64,000 nt of DNA from Planctomycetota bacterium (GTDB lineage: Bacteria > Planctomycetota > Phycisphaerae > Phycisphaerales > SM1A02), in NCBI GenBank assembly GCA_022574595.1, contig JACZRS010000001.1, positions 434,001 through 498,000 of the forward strand, read 5' to 3'. Positions 44,128-52,755 of the stretch are shown here, piece by piece (the first letter of the stretch is position 1; each line of letters opens with the position of its first letter). A program made the translations under genes and the position numbers. The notes under the pieces are model-generated. The model was not told the origin of the DNA. It saw nothing but the letters and a program-made list of their open reading frames with translations, and searched no databases.

Positions 44128-44886
44128 TTACTGCTTATTTGCCCAGAATTTATCGAGCATCTCAGCAGCTTCTTGGCTTTGGGCTATCTCAGCCGAGCCA
44201 TCGCGTGGGCCATCAAATAGATCATCATCATCCGAGCCGTCCAGTTCGTTCAGCCATTTTTTTGTCACTTGTAGCGCTTGTGGGCTTTGCTTGGCTAAGG
44301 TTTCACAAATCTCGTTTGCTTTAGCTAGAACTTCATCATCTGTTTCAACTAAGTGATGAACCAATCCGAGGTGATGTGCAGTTTTTCCATCAATCAGTTC
44401 GCCTCCCATTAGCAGGGAGCGCGTAGCTCCGGGGCCGATTGCTTGCTGGAGTGTTGCGATATTTACTGCGGGTGATACTCCGAGTTTGTGAACTGGGTAG
44501 CCGAATTTTGTGTTTGTCGAGGCTACTACAATATCGCAAGCTGAGACAGCTGCGCATCCGCCTGCGATCGCAGCTTTATGCACCGCAGCTACGACCGGGC
44601 ATTGTAGTCTTCTTAGGGATCTAATAAGTGTGCTCAACCTGATTATAAATTGTTCGAGAACGGAAAGGTCGTCTTTAGCAGCTGCAAGATCAAACCCGGA
44701 GCAAAACGCTTTACCATTTCCACAAATAAGCAGCACATTGGTGTTGTTGCGTTTAGAAACTTCTTTAAGAGCTTCATCAAGCCCATCAAACATAGTAATG
44801 CTCAAAGCATTTCGCCGCTCCGGATCGTTTAGCATGATCTTTGCTATATTTTTATCGAAGCTAAGTTCAATGAGATTATTTTGCAT
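44128..44886 (-). CDS. Enoyl-CoA hydratase/isomerase (crotonase) superfamily protein lacking both hydratase glutamates
   Basis: A 252-residue crotonase fold. The oxyanion-hole strand (KAFCSGFDLAA) and the second hole region (KAAIAGGCAAVSACD) are recognisable. In true hydratases the segment reads GGGCELA, with a catalytic Glu, and the next motif reads FGQPEILLG, with the second Glu. Here they read AGGCAAVS and FGYPVHKLG, so both glutamates are replaced by Ala and Val. The protein probably catalyses a different crotonase reaction (isomerase, hydrolase or C-C lyase) or has lost activity. It lies upstream of the zinc-ribbon pair on the same strand. Start: MQNNLIELSF follows a normal length and no strong ribosome binding site is visible. 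Confidence 0.85.
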   Translation of the reverse strand: MQNNLIELSFDKNIAKIMLNDPERRNALSITMFDGLDEALKEVSKRNNTNVLLICGNGKAFCSGFDLAAAKDDLSVLEQFIIRLSTLIRSLRRLQCPVVAAVHKAAIAGGCAAVSACDIVVASTNTKFGYPVHKLGVSPAVNIATLQQAIGPGATRSLLMGGELIDGKTAHHLGLVHHLVETDDEVLAKANEICETLAKQSPQALQVTKKWLNELDGSDDDDLFDGPRDGSAEIAQSQEAAEMLDKFWANKQ

Positions 44887-44915
44887 TTTTTTACTGCTGC
44901 GTAATCAATAAAAGC

Positions 44916-45887
44916 CTAAAATTCCAGCACAATTGCGCCATAAACGGAAAGATCACTATGCTCGATTCCTTCATCGACCTGCGATTGATATTCGTGAAGC
45001 AGACCAAGTTTTAGGCTCAGGCCATCAAGTGTATCAAGATCAAAGATCCATTCTGCTTTTGAGACTATACGAAATTCGCCTTTCTCATCGAAGTTAGGGT
45101 AATAGGTGCTGTCGCCCGCAAGTCTTTGACGAGGCGAAATTTGCCAAGTTAAATTTGTTCCCAAAATACCTTCAGGTTGGATGCGCTCGTTTTCTGATCC
45201 AAACTCACGCAAGAAGCCCAGGCCTGCTTTTATGCCAAGGTCAAAAACATCAATTACATTACCCGATTCATCTAACTTGTTGGAATCGATTAAGTGATAG
45301 CCAATGCCCGCTCCTCCAGTTACACGTGAATCCCATGATTGAAATTCATCTGCATCGTATCTTCCCTGGGCAAAGTAGTTGAAGCGTGAATCAGGCAGCG
45401 GCCACTGTGCTAACAATCCTGCGGTTAGTTTGTTTTCCGAGCGGTCACCCCGACTTGATCTAATTGAGTATCGACTATCAATTGAGTATTTATCATATCC
45501 TCTATCTAAAATGCTGGTTAATGCAAATGTAGCGTTTGCATCTTCCGTGTTGCCCGAAGCTCCGCTGAATCCTAATTCTATCTTAGAGCGCCAGCGCGGT
45601 TTGGGTTTTTCTTCTTGCTTTGGCAGTAGGGGAGTATGCTTTGGTTTGGCTTCTATCTTTGGTTCTGATTTCTTATCCAACTTTTCCAAATGGGAATCTC
45701 TTAATACCTCCTGCACCATCTCTGCAGGAATCTCAAGCCTCCCCAGAATCGGATGATCCACGATGACTAGCTGTGCAGTATGTTCAACAACTTGGCATTG
45801 CAACTTCTCACCACTGGAAAGCACCACCTCGTCCGCCAAGGCAAATTGTACCGGCAGCAATATCAACAAGACAATAAATCTTCGCAC
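44916..45887 (-). CDS. DUF481 outer-membrane beta-barrel protein
   Basis: A 323-residue exported protein. A signal peptide (residues 1-18, RRFIVLLILLPVQFALA) leads into a small SH3-like segment (DEVVLSSGEKLQCQVVEHTA) and a Lys/Pro-rich linker. The barrel domain from about residue 100 begins KIELGFSGASGNTEDANATF, as in DUF481/YdiY-like proteins. Alternating strands continue to a C-terminal aromatic (YGAIVLEF), the hallmark of an outer-membrane barrel. It may serve as a pore or sensor of unknown substrate. Confidence 0.85.
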   Translation of the reverse strand: MRRFIVLLILLPVQFALADEVVLSSGEKLQCQVVEHTAQLVIVDHPILGRLEIPAEMVQEVLRDSHLEKLDKKSEPKIEAKPKHTPLLPKQEEKPKPRWRSKIELGFSGASGNTEDANATFALTSILDRGYDKYSIDSRYSIRSSRGDRSENKLTAGLLAQWPLPDSRFNYFAQGRYDADEFQSWDSRVTGGAGIGYHLIDSNKLDESGNVIDVFDLGIKAGLGFLREFGSENERIQPEGILGTNLTWQISPRQRLAGDSTYYPNFDEKGEFRIVSKAEWIFDLDTLDGLSLKLGLLHEYQSQVDEGIEHSDLSVYGAIVLEF

Positions 45888-46112
45888 AGCCTAACCTCGA
45901 TTCGTACTAACTAGAGCCAACTATCCTCTTGTTGACGGATGCAGCTGTAATCCGATCCAAGCTTCCGCCAAGAAGGTACGATATACAAGGCTAGGCACGA
46001 ATTTGCCCCGCGGCGGGCCAAGCACAAGCCTTTGCCACTTATTTTGTCCCCACTAGCAAAACCAGTAGCATAAAGCTACAACTCTGTGTCTGATAATTGT
46101 CGGTGAGTACTT

Positions 46113-47000
46113 ATGCCAGACCAAGATAGCGAGAAAAATGACTCATATTCCGTCGAAGATCATGCCCAAGGTGATCCAAACGACCAATCGCCCGCGCAGA
46201 ATTCTCCCAAGGTTGAGCCGGGCGATGATGTCGAGCCTATAGACCTTGAAGACTCATCAACTGAAAATGCCCAACAAGACTCGTCAACCTCTAGTGAGCC
46301 AGAGTCAAAGGATAAAGCAAAATCCCACGTAAAGGGACTCGATGTTTGCCCTAACTGCGGATCAACAATGCGCGAAAGCGACACGCTGGTTTGTATGCGC
46401 TGTGGTTTTGATCTTAAATCGCTACAAGTTCTTAAAACCACAACAGGCGAGGTAACAATAGAAGAACTCGATGAAGAAGATGAAGATGTAGTTCGACATC
46501 CTTTGTGCCTTCCAGGTCGAGGTGATCTTAGGCTTCCATTAATAGTTTTAACAGCAAGCGCGATATTGATAACAATTGGATATTTAATTGGTGCGGATGG
46601 CTTGTTTTCTCTAGCAACCGATGAAGGCGTGAGCATAAAGCCGGACGCTGCCCAACGCTTCGCCGCTTGGGGCTTTTACCTGGCTCTATTGGTGCTTGGT
46701 ACTGGATGCGGACTTGTGGGCTTGTTTACAGTATCCAAACTCAACGAAGTACCATTCGGGGACGTGAAGTTAGCATCAGCAAGAATTGCTGCAATCACCG
46801 CCACCATGTGGTTAATGAAATTTCTTAGCTTAGGTAACGGCTTTATTGAAAATATTACAGAGTGGATTTTACAAGGCGGTATCTTCGTTGGCCTATCCAT
46901 GCTGCTATTTAAGCTTATACCGCGCGATGCAGCCATAGCTGGACTTGCTTCGTTAATAGTCGCATTCATTTTCTGGGTAATCGCAACCGTACTAACTTAA
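46113..47000 (+). CDS. Zinc-ribbon membrane protein with acidic N-terminus
   Basis: A 295-residue protein. The first 75 residues are a disordered acidic stretch rich in Asp, Glu, Ser and Gln. A zinc ribbon follows (VCPNCGSTMRESDTLVCMRCGFD, two CxxC pairs at about 77-100). The rest is a membrane domain of about five helices (approximately 140-160, 187-212, 225-243, 250-265 and 275-294). It is the fourth zinc-ribbon membrane protein in the window. Function unknown. Confidence 0.75.
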   Translation: MPDQDSEKNDSYSVEDHAQGDPNDQSPAQNSPKVEPGDDVEPIDLEDSSTENAQQDSSTSSEPESKDKAKSHVKGLDVCPNCGSTMRESDTLVCMRCGFDLKSLQVLKTTTGEVTIEELDEEDEDVVRHPLCLPGRGDLRLPLIVLTASAILITIGYLIGADGLFSLATDEGVSIKPDAAQRFAAWGFYLALLVLGTGCGLVGLFTVSKLNEVPFGDVKLASARIAAITATMWLMKFLSLGNGFIENITEWILQGGIFVGLSMLLFKLIPRDAAIAGLASLIVAFIFWVIATVLT

Positions 47001-47070
47001 TTAACAACTAAAGCAGGCATCAACAAACGTGATTTTGATACGCGTAATAAAAATTTGTTAATGCTATTTA

Positions 47071-47499
47071 TTACTTGCGCACATCCAGAACTTTGACGTA
47101 GATCAAAAGATTAGTGTTGGCAGGAATGGCGCCATCGCCGTAACCTTGTCGACCCCAATGAAGACGAGGCGGGCAATTAATAGTACGAGAACCACCTACG
47201 CGCATTCCGATCACAGTGTCGTTAAGTCCCTGAATAACCGTTGATCGCTCGGAATTCACAAAAAACTTCATCTCGTCATCATTGAGAATTTCCTTGCCGT
47301 CAGGCAAAGTTACTCGATATTCAATCGTGGCTAAATCACCATCTGCGACCATGGGACCGTACCCTTTGGTTTCTTTAATAACCCTAACCGGCGTAGGTTC
47401 TATAACAACGTCAATCTCGCGCCCGCAGCCTACTATTGCTGAGGCTAAAAGTGCAGCAACCAAAGCTGGAAATAAGCTGATAAAGGCGCAGCGTCTCAT
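47071..47499 (-). CDS. FKBP-type peptidyl-prolyl isomerase lipoprotein
   Basis: A 142-residue lipoprotein. The signal peptide ends in a lipobox (LLASAIVGC, Cys at about 25). The body is an FKBP fold: GPMVADGDLATIEYRVTLPD, VIQGLNDTVIGMRVGG (the active-site flap region) and GDGAIPANTNLLIYVKVLDV, the typical last strand. It should speed folding of proline-containing envelope proteins, though some FKBP active-site aromatics may be altered. Thirty-seven bases separate it from the upstream acyltransferase gene on the same strand. Confidence 0.85.
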   Translation of the reverse strand: MRRCAFISLFPALVAALLASAIVGCGREIDVVIEPTPVRVIKETKGYGPMVADGDLATIEYRVTLPDGKEILNDDEMKFFVNSERSTVIQGLNDTVIGMRVGGSRTINCPPRLHWGRQGYGDGAIPANTNLLIYVKVLDVRK

Positions 47500-47536
47500 A
47501 CCTATTTCTTCGACTTTTTGAACGCTCGCCTTTGGG

Positions 47537-48184
47537 CTAAGTGCAGGGCAATTGAACTATCTGAGCGGGAGCGCCCACTGCGGTAACGCAATCCGCGATG
47601 TTATTTACCGCCACAGCACCTGCTCCAATGATCGCCTCATATCCAATAGTAATGCCAGGCAAAACCGCTGCGTTGATCCCTATCAAACTCCCGCGCCCAA
47701 CCTTAACCGATCCGCCTAAAACTGCACCCGGCGCAATGTGACAAAAAGCATCTAACACACAATCATGTTCAACAACAGCTGCACTATTAATAATCACGCC
47801 ACGCTCAACCACCGTTCCCGTATTCACAACCGCGCCCGGCCCAATGAATACGCCTTCTTTGATTGTTGCTGTTTTAGATACGATTGCTGATGGATGAATG
47901 ATGGGCTGGGCAACCATTTCGCCAACTAAGTCCAGCCATTTTTCCCTTAGCTTTGCACTGCCAATAGCCGCGTGAACTCTAATGTCGCCTGCTAAGGAGT
48001 TTATTACATTTCTTAAATCACTAATACCCCCAAGATGGGATGCGTTATTTAACTTATTGTCTTCATTGACAGTATTATCATCAAGATAGCCTTCAAGCGA
48101 CCAGCCTGAATTTGTGGCTGCTTCTGCTACCACTGCTGCGTGCCCACCTCCACCAAGTATCAACAGCCGCTTGCTACCGGTCAT
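47537..48184 (-). CDS. NeuD/PglD-family sugar O-acyltransferase
   Basis: A 215-residue acetyltransferase. It has an N-terminal nucleotide-sugar-binding Rossmann motif (LLILGGGGHAAVVAEAA) and a C-terminal left-handed beta-helix of hexapeptide repeats (about residues 105-210: IVSKTATIKEGVFIGPGAVV, SVKVGRGSLIGINAAVLPG). The His in VVEHDCVLDA is the likely catalytic base. Relatives acetylate sialic acid or UDP-sugars of surface glycans. It overlaps the upstream membrane-protein gene by four bases. No other sugar-pathway gene is nearby, so the substrate is unknown. Confidence 0.88.
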   Translation of the reverse strand: MTGSKRLLILGGGGHAAVVAEAATNSGWSLEGYLDDNTVNEDNKLNNASHLGGISDLRNVINSLAGDIRVHAAIGSAKLREKWLDLVGEMVAQPIIHPSAIVSKTATIKEGVFIGPGAVVNTGTVVERGVIINSAAVVEHDCVLDAFCHIAPGAVLGGSVKVGRGSLIGINAAVLPGITIGYEAIIGAGAVAVNNIADCVTAVGAPAQIVQLPCT

Positions 48185-48741
48185 GCGATTTGTCGTCCTT
48201 GAGATGATGCCCTTCGTGGAGTTCGCTGAGTATTTACTTGCAAAGGTGCAGAGCGAATTTGTGGGGGGGTTTGCTCTGGCTCTCTTGCTGGTTGGGTATG
48301 TTTATCCGCAATCGATCGATCCCAACGACGGTGATAACGTGCAATAGGCATTCCCAAATATCTGGACCTGCATCTGTGGCAGATTAACCTTTGTTTGGAA
48401 AACAATAATATTGCAAGATCAGCTACCAAAACCAAAACCATCACACCAAGAATCGGTGGAGTTGCGAAACCTAATGCACCAACTACCGCACCGGCAAACG
48501 CTAGTACAACAATTACACCAGTAACCTGAGGAAACGCCTTAGCCCGAAATAAATCATCACAACCACAGGCAATGCATCTACGTAAGCAACCAGCATCATC
48601 CAGAGCTGTTTCCCAATCCAAAAAAACTTCACTTTGCCCATTTTCTGAGCCAACAATGCTGGCACGGGTCGGCCTAAGTGCTGGATCGACCTCGATTCTG
48701 CCTATTCTCTTACGGGATTCGTCGCACAATTCAATACGCAT
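48181..48741 (-). CDS. Zinc-ribbon membrane protein, hypothetical
   Basis: A 186-residue protein. An N-terminal soluble part (about 1-50) is followed by a zinc-binding motif split around a membrane segment: CIACGCDDLFRAK before and CHRCRSRYLG after two hydrophobic helices (about 70-118). The C-terminal 45 residues are Arg/Pro/Gln-rich and probably disordered. It is divergent from tmk and translationally coupled to the acyltransferase gene by ATGA. It may help anchor or regulate that enzyme, which is inference. Confidence 0.7.
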   Translation of the reverse strand: MRIELCDESRKRIGRIEVDPALRPTRASIVGSENGQSEVFLDWETALDDAGCLRRCIACGCDDLFRAKAFPQVTGVIVVLAFAGAVVGALGFATPPILGVMVLVLVADLAILLFSKQRLICHRCRSRYLGMPIARYHRRWDRSIADKHTQPAREPEQTPPQIRSAPLQVNTQRTPRRASSQGRQIA

Positions 48742-48857
48742 TACACTCTAATTATACCCGCTGTGGCAGAAGAGCAAAACGCCTTACTTATTCGTATCAT
48801 GATGCTGCCTTGTCAATCTTGTTAATCTGGAAAAATATCACCCCAAAAGTACCATAT

Positions 48858-49538
48858 ATGAGCAATTGGATAAACAATTTGGCGGGCAAGTTTGTCGTTT
48901 TCGATGGGCCTGATGGGTCGGGAAAGTCCACTCAATTCGCGCGGTTTAGTTCATATTGCACTGAGCAAAATCTCGCTCTCTGTGAGGTCCGTGAACCAGG
49001 ATCAACTAATATCGGAGAGCAAATTCGATCCGTACTGCTTGATCCTGCCAATACTGATATGACTCTCCGCAGTGAAATGCTGCTATATATGGCCAGCCGC
49101 GCCCAACTTGTAGAACAGATAATCAGACCAGCGCTAGAGCGCAACGAACTTGTATTAGCCGATCGGTTCGTTTCCTCTACGTTAGCTTATCAAGGAACAG
49201 CGGGGGGGCTTGACCATGATGAGATTCTATCTGCAGCTAAGGTTGCGATTGGTAACACTTGCCCTGATCTGACTGTTGTTTTTGATGTTGACGAAAAGAC
49301 CGCAGCAACTCGATTGGCGGGCAAGTCAAAGCATTCCAAACATGACCACCCAATGCAGCCAACACTATTTTCCGATCGGGTTGAACTTCGTGGTAGTGTT
49401 TATCAGAAGCGAGTACGCCAAGGATATCTCGATCAAGCAAAGGATCAGCCCAGCAAATACATTGTTCTTGACGCAACAGAAGATCCCGATGCGGTTTTTA
49501 ATGACCTGATAAATCAACTCAAACAGCACTTTGGCTAA
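48858..49538 (+). CDS. tmk: Thymidylate kinase
   Basis: A 226-residue nucleoside monophosphate kinase that makes dTDP from dTMP. Visible motifs are the P-loop FDGPDGSGKSTQ (about residues 17-28), the EPGST dTMP-binding motif after EVR, the DRF switch in LVLADRFVSSTLAYQG, and a LID-like Arg/Lys-poor segment AGKSKHSKH. A longer frame runs back to 48678 but is non-homologous and lies over the divergent gene start. The ATG at 48858 has no strong ribosome binding site but matches the family N-terminus. Confidence 0.93.
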   Translation: MSNWINNLAGKFVVFDGPDGSGKSTQFARFSSYCTEQNLALCEVREPGSTNIGEQIRSVLLDPANTDMTLRSEMLLYMASRAQLVEQIIRPALERNELVLADRFVSSTLAYQGTAGGLDHDEILSAAKVAIGNTCPDLTVVFDVDEKTAATRLAGKSKHSKHDHPMQPTLFSDRVELRGSVYQKRVRQGYLDQAKDQPSKYIVLDATEDPDAVFNDLINQLKQHFG

Positions 49539-49804
49539 CGCATAGCTAAATAGCTCTATATAATAGATAGAAATGACAAGCCCTATATTAACTGCGTTTA
49601 ATACTTCATAGTTAGCAAGTCCTATAATCGTTAGAGTTTTATCCCCAATTACCTATTCGATCAATAATCCGCACACATCAGACATAGGTCAGGAATTGGT
49701 TATTTAGGATACCACTAGCTGCTCCAACGCCTGCGAATCGTAAGCTTTAGTTATCGAACAAGGAGTATCTTTTTCGTTCTTAGGGATATTGCAGGAAGAG
49801 CATT

Positions 49805-50251
49805 TTGATAAATCAAGCCCAACCAGCAACAACTCTTAATAACTCCACCTGGCTCAAAGGTGTGGTGCAGGAGCTTCGCGCGCACGAAGCTCGAAATGTC
49901 TCAGATCGTTCAAGCTATCGCAATCAAATGAATGTGCCCGTGGCTCTATGCTCAAGAAGTGAAAGCGGCAGAATCGTTCACATATGTCAAGCCTGGGCTC
50001 AGGATCTATCTGAACAGGAAATAGGATTACTTACACTAAATAAATTCATTGTTAACGAGCAGATTTATGTGAATTTTCAGCCTGCAATCGGTAAGCCACG
50101 CCACATTATTGTAAAAATCACATCGTGTAGAAAACTCTTCGGCCAACTATTCCGCCTTAGCGGCCAATTCATATTGGACGATGAGCAATCCGAGATTGAT
50201 CCACCTCCAACGCCTCTGATCCCATCGCCCCCTGGGTTAGGGCTAGGGTGA
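49805..50251 (+). CDS. PilZ-like domain protein with repeat-derived C-terminus
   Basis: A 148-residue protein whose core (about 30-125) resembles a PilZ domain: NVPVALCSRSESGRIVHICQ, then AWAQDLSEQEIGLLT (compare the DLSxxGIG motif), and later strands IIVKITSCRKLFGQLFRLSG. The first arginine motif (RxxxR) is not clearly present, so c-di-GMP binding is uncertain. The start is a TTG preceded by AGGAAG. Strikingly, the last residues (PTPLIPSPPGLGLG) and the stop codon are encoded by a copy of the dispersed CCCTGGG/AGGGTGAGGG repeat (50225-50256), suggesting the repeat landed in or extended the gene. Confidence 0.65.
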   Translation: MINQAQPATTLNNSTWLKGVVQELRAHEARNVSDRSSYRNQMNVPVALCSRSESGRIVHICQAWAQDLSEQEIGLLTLNKFIVNEQIYVNFQPAIGKPRHIIVKITSCRKLFGQLFRLSGQFILDDEQSEIDPPPTPLIPSPPGLGLG

Positions 50252-50256
50252 GGGTC
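50225..50256. repeat. Dispersed CCTGGG...AGGGTGAGGGTC repeat ending the PilZ-like gene
   Basis: A partial member of the family seen at 27141-27178, 33674-33713 and 50885-50927. It contains GGGCTAGGGTGAGGGTC, identical to the corresponding part of the 27.1 kb copy, and lies across a stop codon. Confidence 0.75.
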
Positions 50257-50303
50257 TTGTCTTATTCTTTCCCCCTCTCTTTTTTTCCGCTACCATCTCA
50301 ACT

Positions 50304-50795
50304 ATGGTGAATCCATCCGAGCTAATAAATCAAAAACGACACGAAGGTAAAACCGTTGGCATAATAGGTAGTGCATTTACATTCCTAGCTACAGGCGAAC
50401 AAACCGGCGGAAAATACGCGCTCATAGAAGCGTTCATCCCCGCAGGTGTCGGGCCGCCCCTGCATCATCACGATAACGAAGATGAAACCTTCTACATCCT
50501 GGATGGTGCAATCACAGTTACCGTTGATGATCAAGAAATTCACGCTCAACGCGGAGATTTTGTGCAGTTGCCAAAAGGCTCGGTTCACACATTTCGCAAT
50601 GTCCGGCAGCAGCCTGTACGAATGTTAATACTCCTAACGCCAGCCGGCCTGGATAAGTTCTTCGATAAGTACGGCCTACCTATGGAACACAAATCCGACC
50701 CACCACCACTCGCAACTAAAGAGCACATAAACGACATCCTAACCAACGCACCAACCTACGGCGTACATTTCCACCTACCTGAAAATTCCGATTAG
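50304..50795 (+). CDS. Cupin-domain protein
   Basis: A 163-residue single-domain cupin. Motif 1 is present as PPLHHHDNEDETFYILDG, with the His and Glu metal ligands, and motif 2 as GDFVQLPKGSVHTFRN, with the last His. Relatives include quercetin-dioxygenase-like and small-molecule-binding cupins. The reaction is unknown. Cytosolic, without signal peptide, and apparently monocistronic between two repeat-containing gaps. Confidence 0.88.
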   Translation: MVNPSELINQKRHEGKTVGIIGSAFTFLATGEQTGGKYALIEAFIPAGVGPPLHHHDNEDETFYILDGAITVTVDDQEIHAQRGDFVQLPKGSVHTFRNVRQQPVRMLILLTPAGLDKFFDKYGLPMEHKSDPPPLATKEHINDILTNAPTYGVHFHLPENSD

Positions 50796-50836
50796 CTTGA
50801 ATTCCCATCTTCTAACATCCATTACCTTGATATAAG

Positions 50837-50966
50837 AACCCCATGGATTGCTATCCATGGGCGTCTGGGGCGAGCTTCCTTTCTTATCCCCCTCTCCTTC
50901 CGGGAGAGGGGCTAGGGGTGAGGGTCTTTTCTTCTCTTCCCTAACTCCTGACTCCTGATCCCTTTT
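50837..50966. repeat. Three dispersed repeats between cupin and FG-GAP genes
   Basis: An ATGGATTGCTATCCAT element (50837-50866), a CCCTCTCCTTCCGGGAGAGG palindrome followed by GGGTGAGGGTC (50885-50927) and a CTCCTGACTCCTGAT tract (50943-50966). The order resembles the clusters near 27 and 33.6 kb. They lie between convergent genes. Confidence 0.8.
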
Positions 50967-50969
50967 CCT

Positions 50970-52439
50970 CTACCCCCAATTGCTAAACAGCATTAGTAAA
51001 TCAACAGTACTGACCTGACAATCATCATCAAGATCCGCAGGACAATCGTTACAATCGCTGCATGGCCCCCATTGTGCAAATAGTAAGAGCAAATCTACAG
51101 TATTGACAACGCCATCACCATCAAGGTCGCCGGGGACTTGTGGGCTAGAGATTCCGGCCACTACAAAGAACCTGCCGGTGGGTGGCCCGTTGAATCCACC
51201 GCCTGTGGCGCCGAGGAGGAAGTCCATGGCTCCATCGTTGTTGAGATCTCCGACTAAACGAACCTCAATGCCTAATCGGCCCGATGGAACCGTGTAGGTC
51301 ATCGATCGAACGATTGAGCCATCAGCACCGGAAAAGATAAAAGCTCGGCCGCCTTCCGTGACTGCATGGTCGCTACCCCAGGCGCCGCCGAGAATGTCTG
51401 GCACACCGTCGCCCGTAATGTCGTCGATCATTTCATTGGCAGCCAAATTGGTCTCTTCGCCGGGTGGAGCTATTGCATAGATCAAACTGCCATTGACACC
51501 AGAGAATACATAGATTATTCCCAGGAACATGTCTCCGATGGTGAAGTCAGGCACGCCGTCACCATTGACGTCCTTGCCACCGCCGATTCGGTCACCTATG
51601 AGACTGTATCCCATCCCAACATTCGGAACTATGTATTGCATGACGGCAGATTTGCCGTTAAACGAATACACGCGTGCTTCACCTTCAAAGAACGAATCAG
51701 GGCATCGGTTGCCTACAACAAGCTCGTCGCGATTGTCCGGTGGGTCGGATGTATCACCGATGAACGCCATGCCAAGGCCAAACTGCTCTCCAGAGATTGG
51801 ACCATCAATGGAGGCGATCAGATTGCCATCTGCACCAGAAAACACATAGGCTCGACCAATGTTCTCCAGCCCCATGATAAGGTCGTCAACGCCGATCGAC
51901 CCTACGGCGATATCGTCGATGCCATCTCCGTCAAAATCACCCCCAGTTGCTACACTAGCACCGAAACCGTCGTTTGAGACGTCGCTTGGATTCAGCACAT
52001 GCAGAGTTGATCCGTCGCTTCCATCATAAATCCACACTCGCCCGCCAGTCGGCCCGTTGAATGGCGCTCCGGCAACGACATCGAGCACGCCGTCATTGTT
52101 CCAATCCGTAGTCTGCATGGCGAAGCCAAGGATGGCTGATGCAAGCGATTCAGTGCGGTTCCAAATCTGACTGCTATCAGACCCGGAATATGCTGTTACT
52201 CTCCCGGACGAATTGCCGTTGAAGACGGCAGAAACGGCGAAGTCGATCGTCCCATCTTCGTTGACATCTCCAAGAGGGACAGCAGTCCAACCGAAAAAGT
52301 CTGCCTGGATCGGGCTCGCCACCTCAAGCAATGTCTGGCAGTCCTTTTCAAGCCACTGGCCTTGAACACTCTCCGCACTGAAGGTTACACAAATAATCAT
52401 CGCGCATGCAAAACCACGATTAGACAGAGATCGGATCAT
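50970..52439 (-). CDS. Secreted FG-GAP (integrin-alpha-like) beta-propeller with dockerin domain
   Basis: A 489-residue exported protein. Signal peptide at residues about 1-27 (GFACAMIICVTFSAESVQG). Residues about 40-425 contain six or seven FG-GAP repeats with Ca-binding loops such as DVNEDGTIDFAV, DWNNDGVLDVVAG, DFDGDGIDDIAVG, DVNGDGVPDFTIG, DITGDGVPDILGG and DLNNDGAMDFLLG, predicting a seven-bladed propeller. The C-terminal 60 residues are a dockerin-like pair (DLDGDGVVNTVDLL and DLDDDCQVSTVDLL). GAGGA at 52447-52451 fixes the start at 52439; the longer frame to 52532 is not supported. It probably mediates adhesion or surface interaction. The dockerin tail nearly matches that of the esterase at 30.4 kb. 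Confidence 0.9.
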   Translation of the reverse strand: MIRSLSNRGFACAMIICVTFSAESVQGQWLEKDCQTLLEVASPIQADFFGWTAVPLGDVNEDGTIDFAVSAVFNGNSSGRVTAYSGSDSSQIWNRTESLASAILGFAMQTTDWNNDGVLDVVAGAPFNGPTGGRVWIYDGSDGSTLHVLNPSDVSNDGFGASVATGGDFDGDGIDDIAVGSIGVDDLIMGLENIGRAYVFSGADGNLIASIDGPISGEQFGLGMAFIGDTSDPPDNRDELVVGNRCPDSFFEGEARVYSFNGKSAVMQYIVPNVGMGYSLIGDRIGGGKDVNGDGVPDFTIGDMFLGIIYVFSGVNGSLIYAIAPPGEETNLAANEMIDDITGDGVPDILGGAWGSDHAVTEGGRAFIFSGADGSIVRSMTYTVPSGRLGIEVRLVGDLNNDGAMDFLLGATGGGFNGPPTGRFFVVAGISSPQVPGDLDGDGVVNTVDLLLLFAQWGPCSDCNDCPADLDDDCQVSTVDLLMLFSNWG

Positions 52440-52755
52440 CACATATTCCTCTACATCAAGCGAACCAAATAACCGGTTGCAGTGGGGGCAACTCACGCTC
52501 CTATCTTGTAACCACCTGGGCGTTTGAAGCACAGAATGAATCTGGCTATAAATTTATGATTGTTTGGCCAACTCGACCTGTCAGAAACTTAGAGGATTTC
52601 TGTTACTTGTCTAAACTCGTCGGGAAAAGGCATACAGGTCTTGAGTCCGCCGATCACGCGTTGCAGTTTCCGCCTCACTCGGGCTGATGAACCTGATGGA
52701 ATCGGGACGGCTTTCTGGCTCAAGACTCATACCTCAGGACTCACCCCCTCTTCCT
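52440..52755. other. 316-base intergenic region
   Basis: It contains the ribosome binding site of the FG-GAP gene (GAGGA, 52447-52451). No supported gene, hairpin terminator or dispersed repeat was found. A promoter for the FG-GAP gene probably lies here, downstream of the lipoprotein gene, as both genes are on the minus strand. Confidence 0.4.

Noticed and set aside
48678-48857. N-terminal extension of thymidylate kinase by 60 residues
   Set aside because: The extension is non-homologous, overlaps the divergent gene and contains no targeting signal. The family N-terminus starts at 48858.
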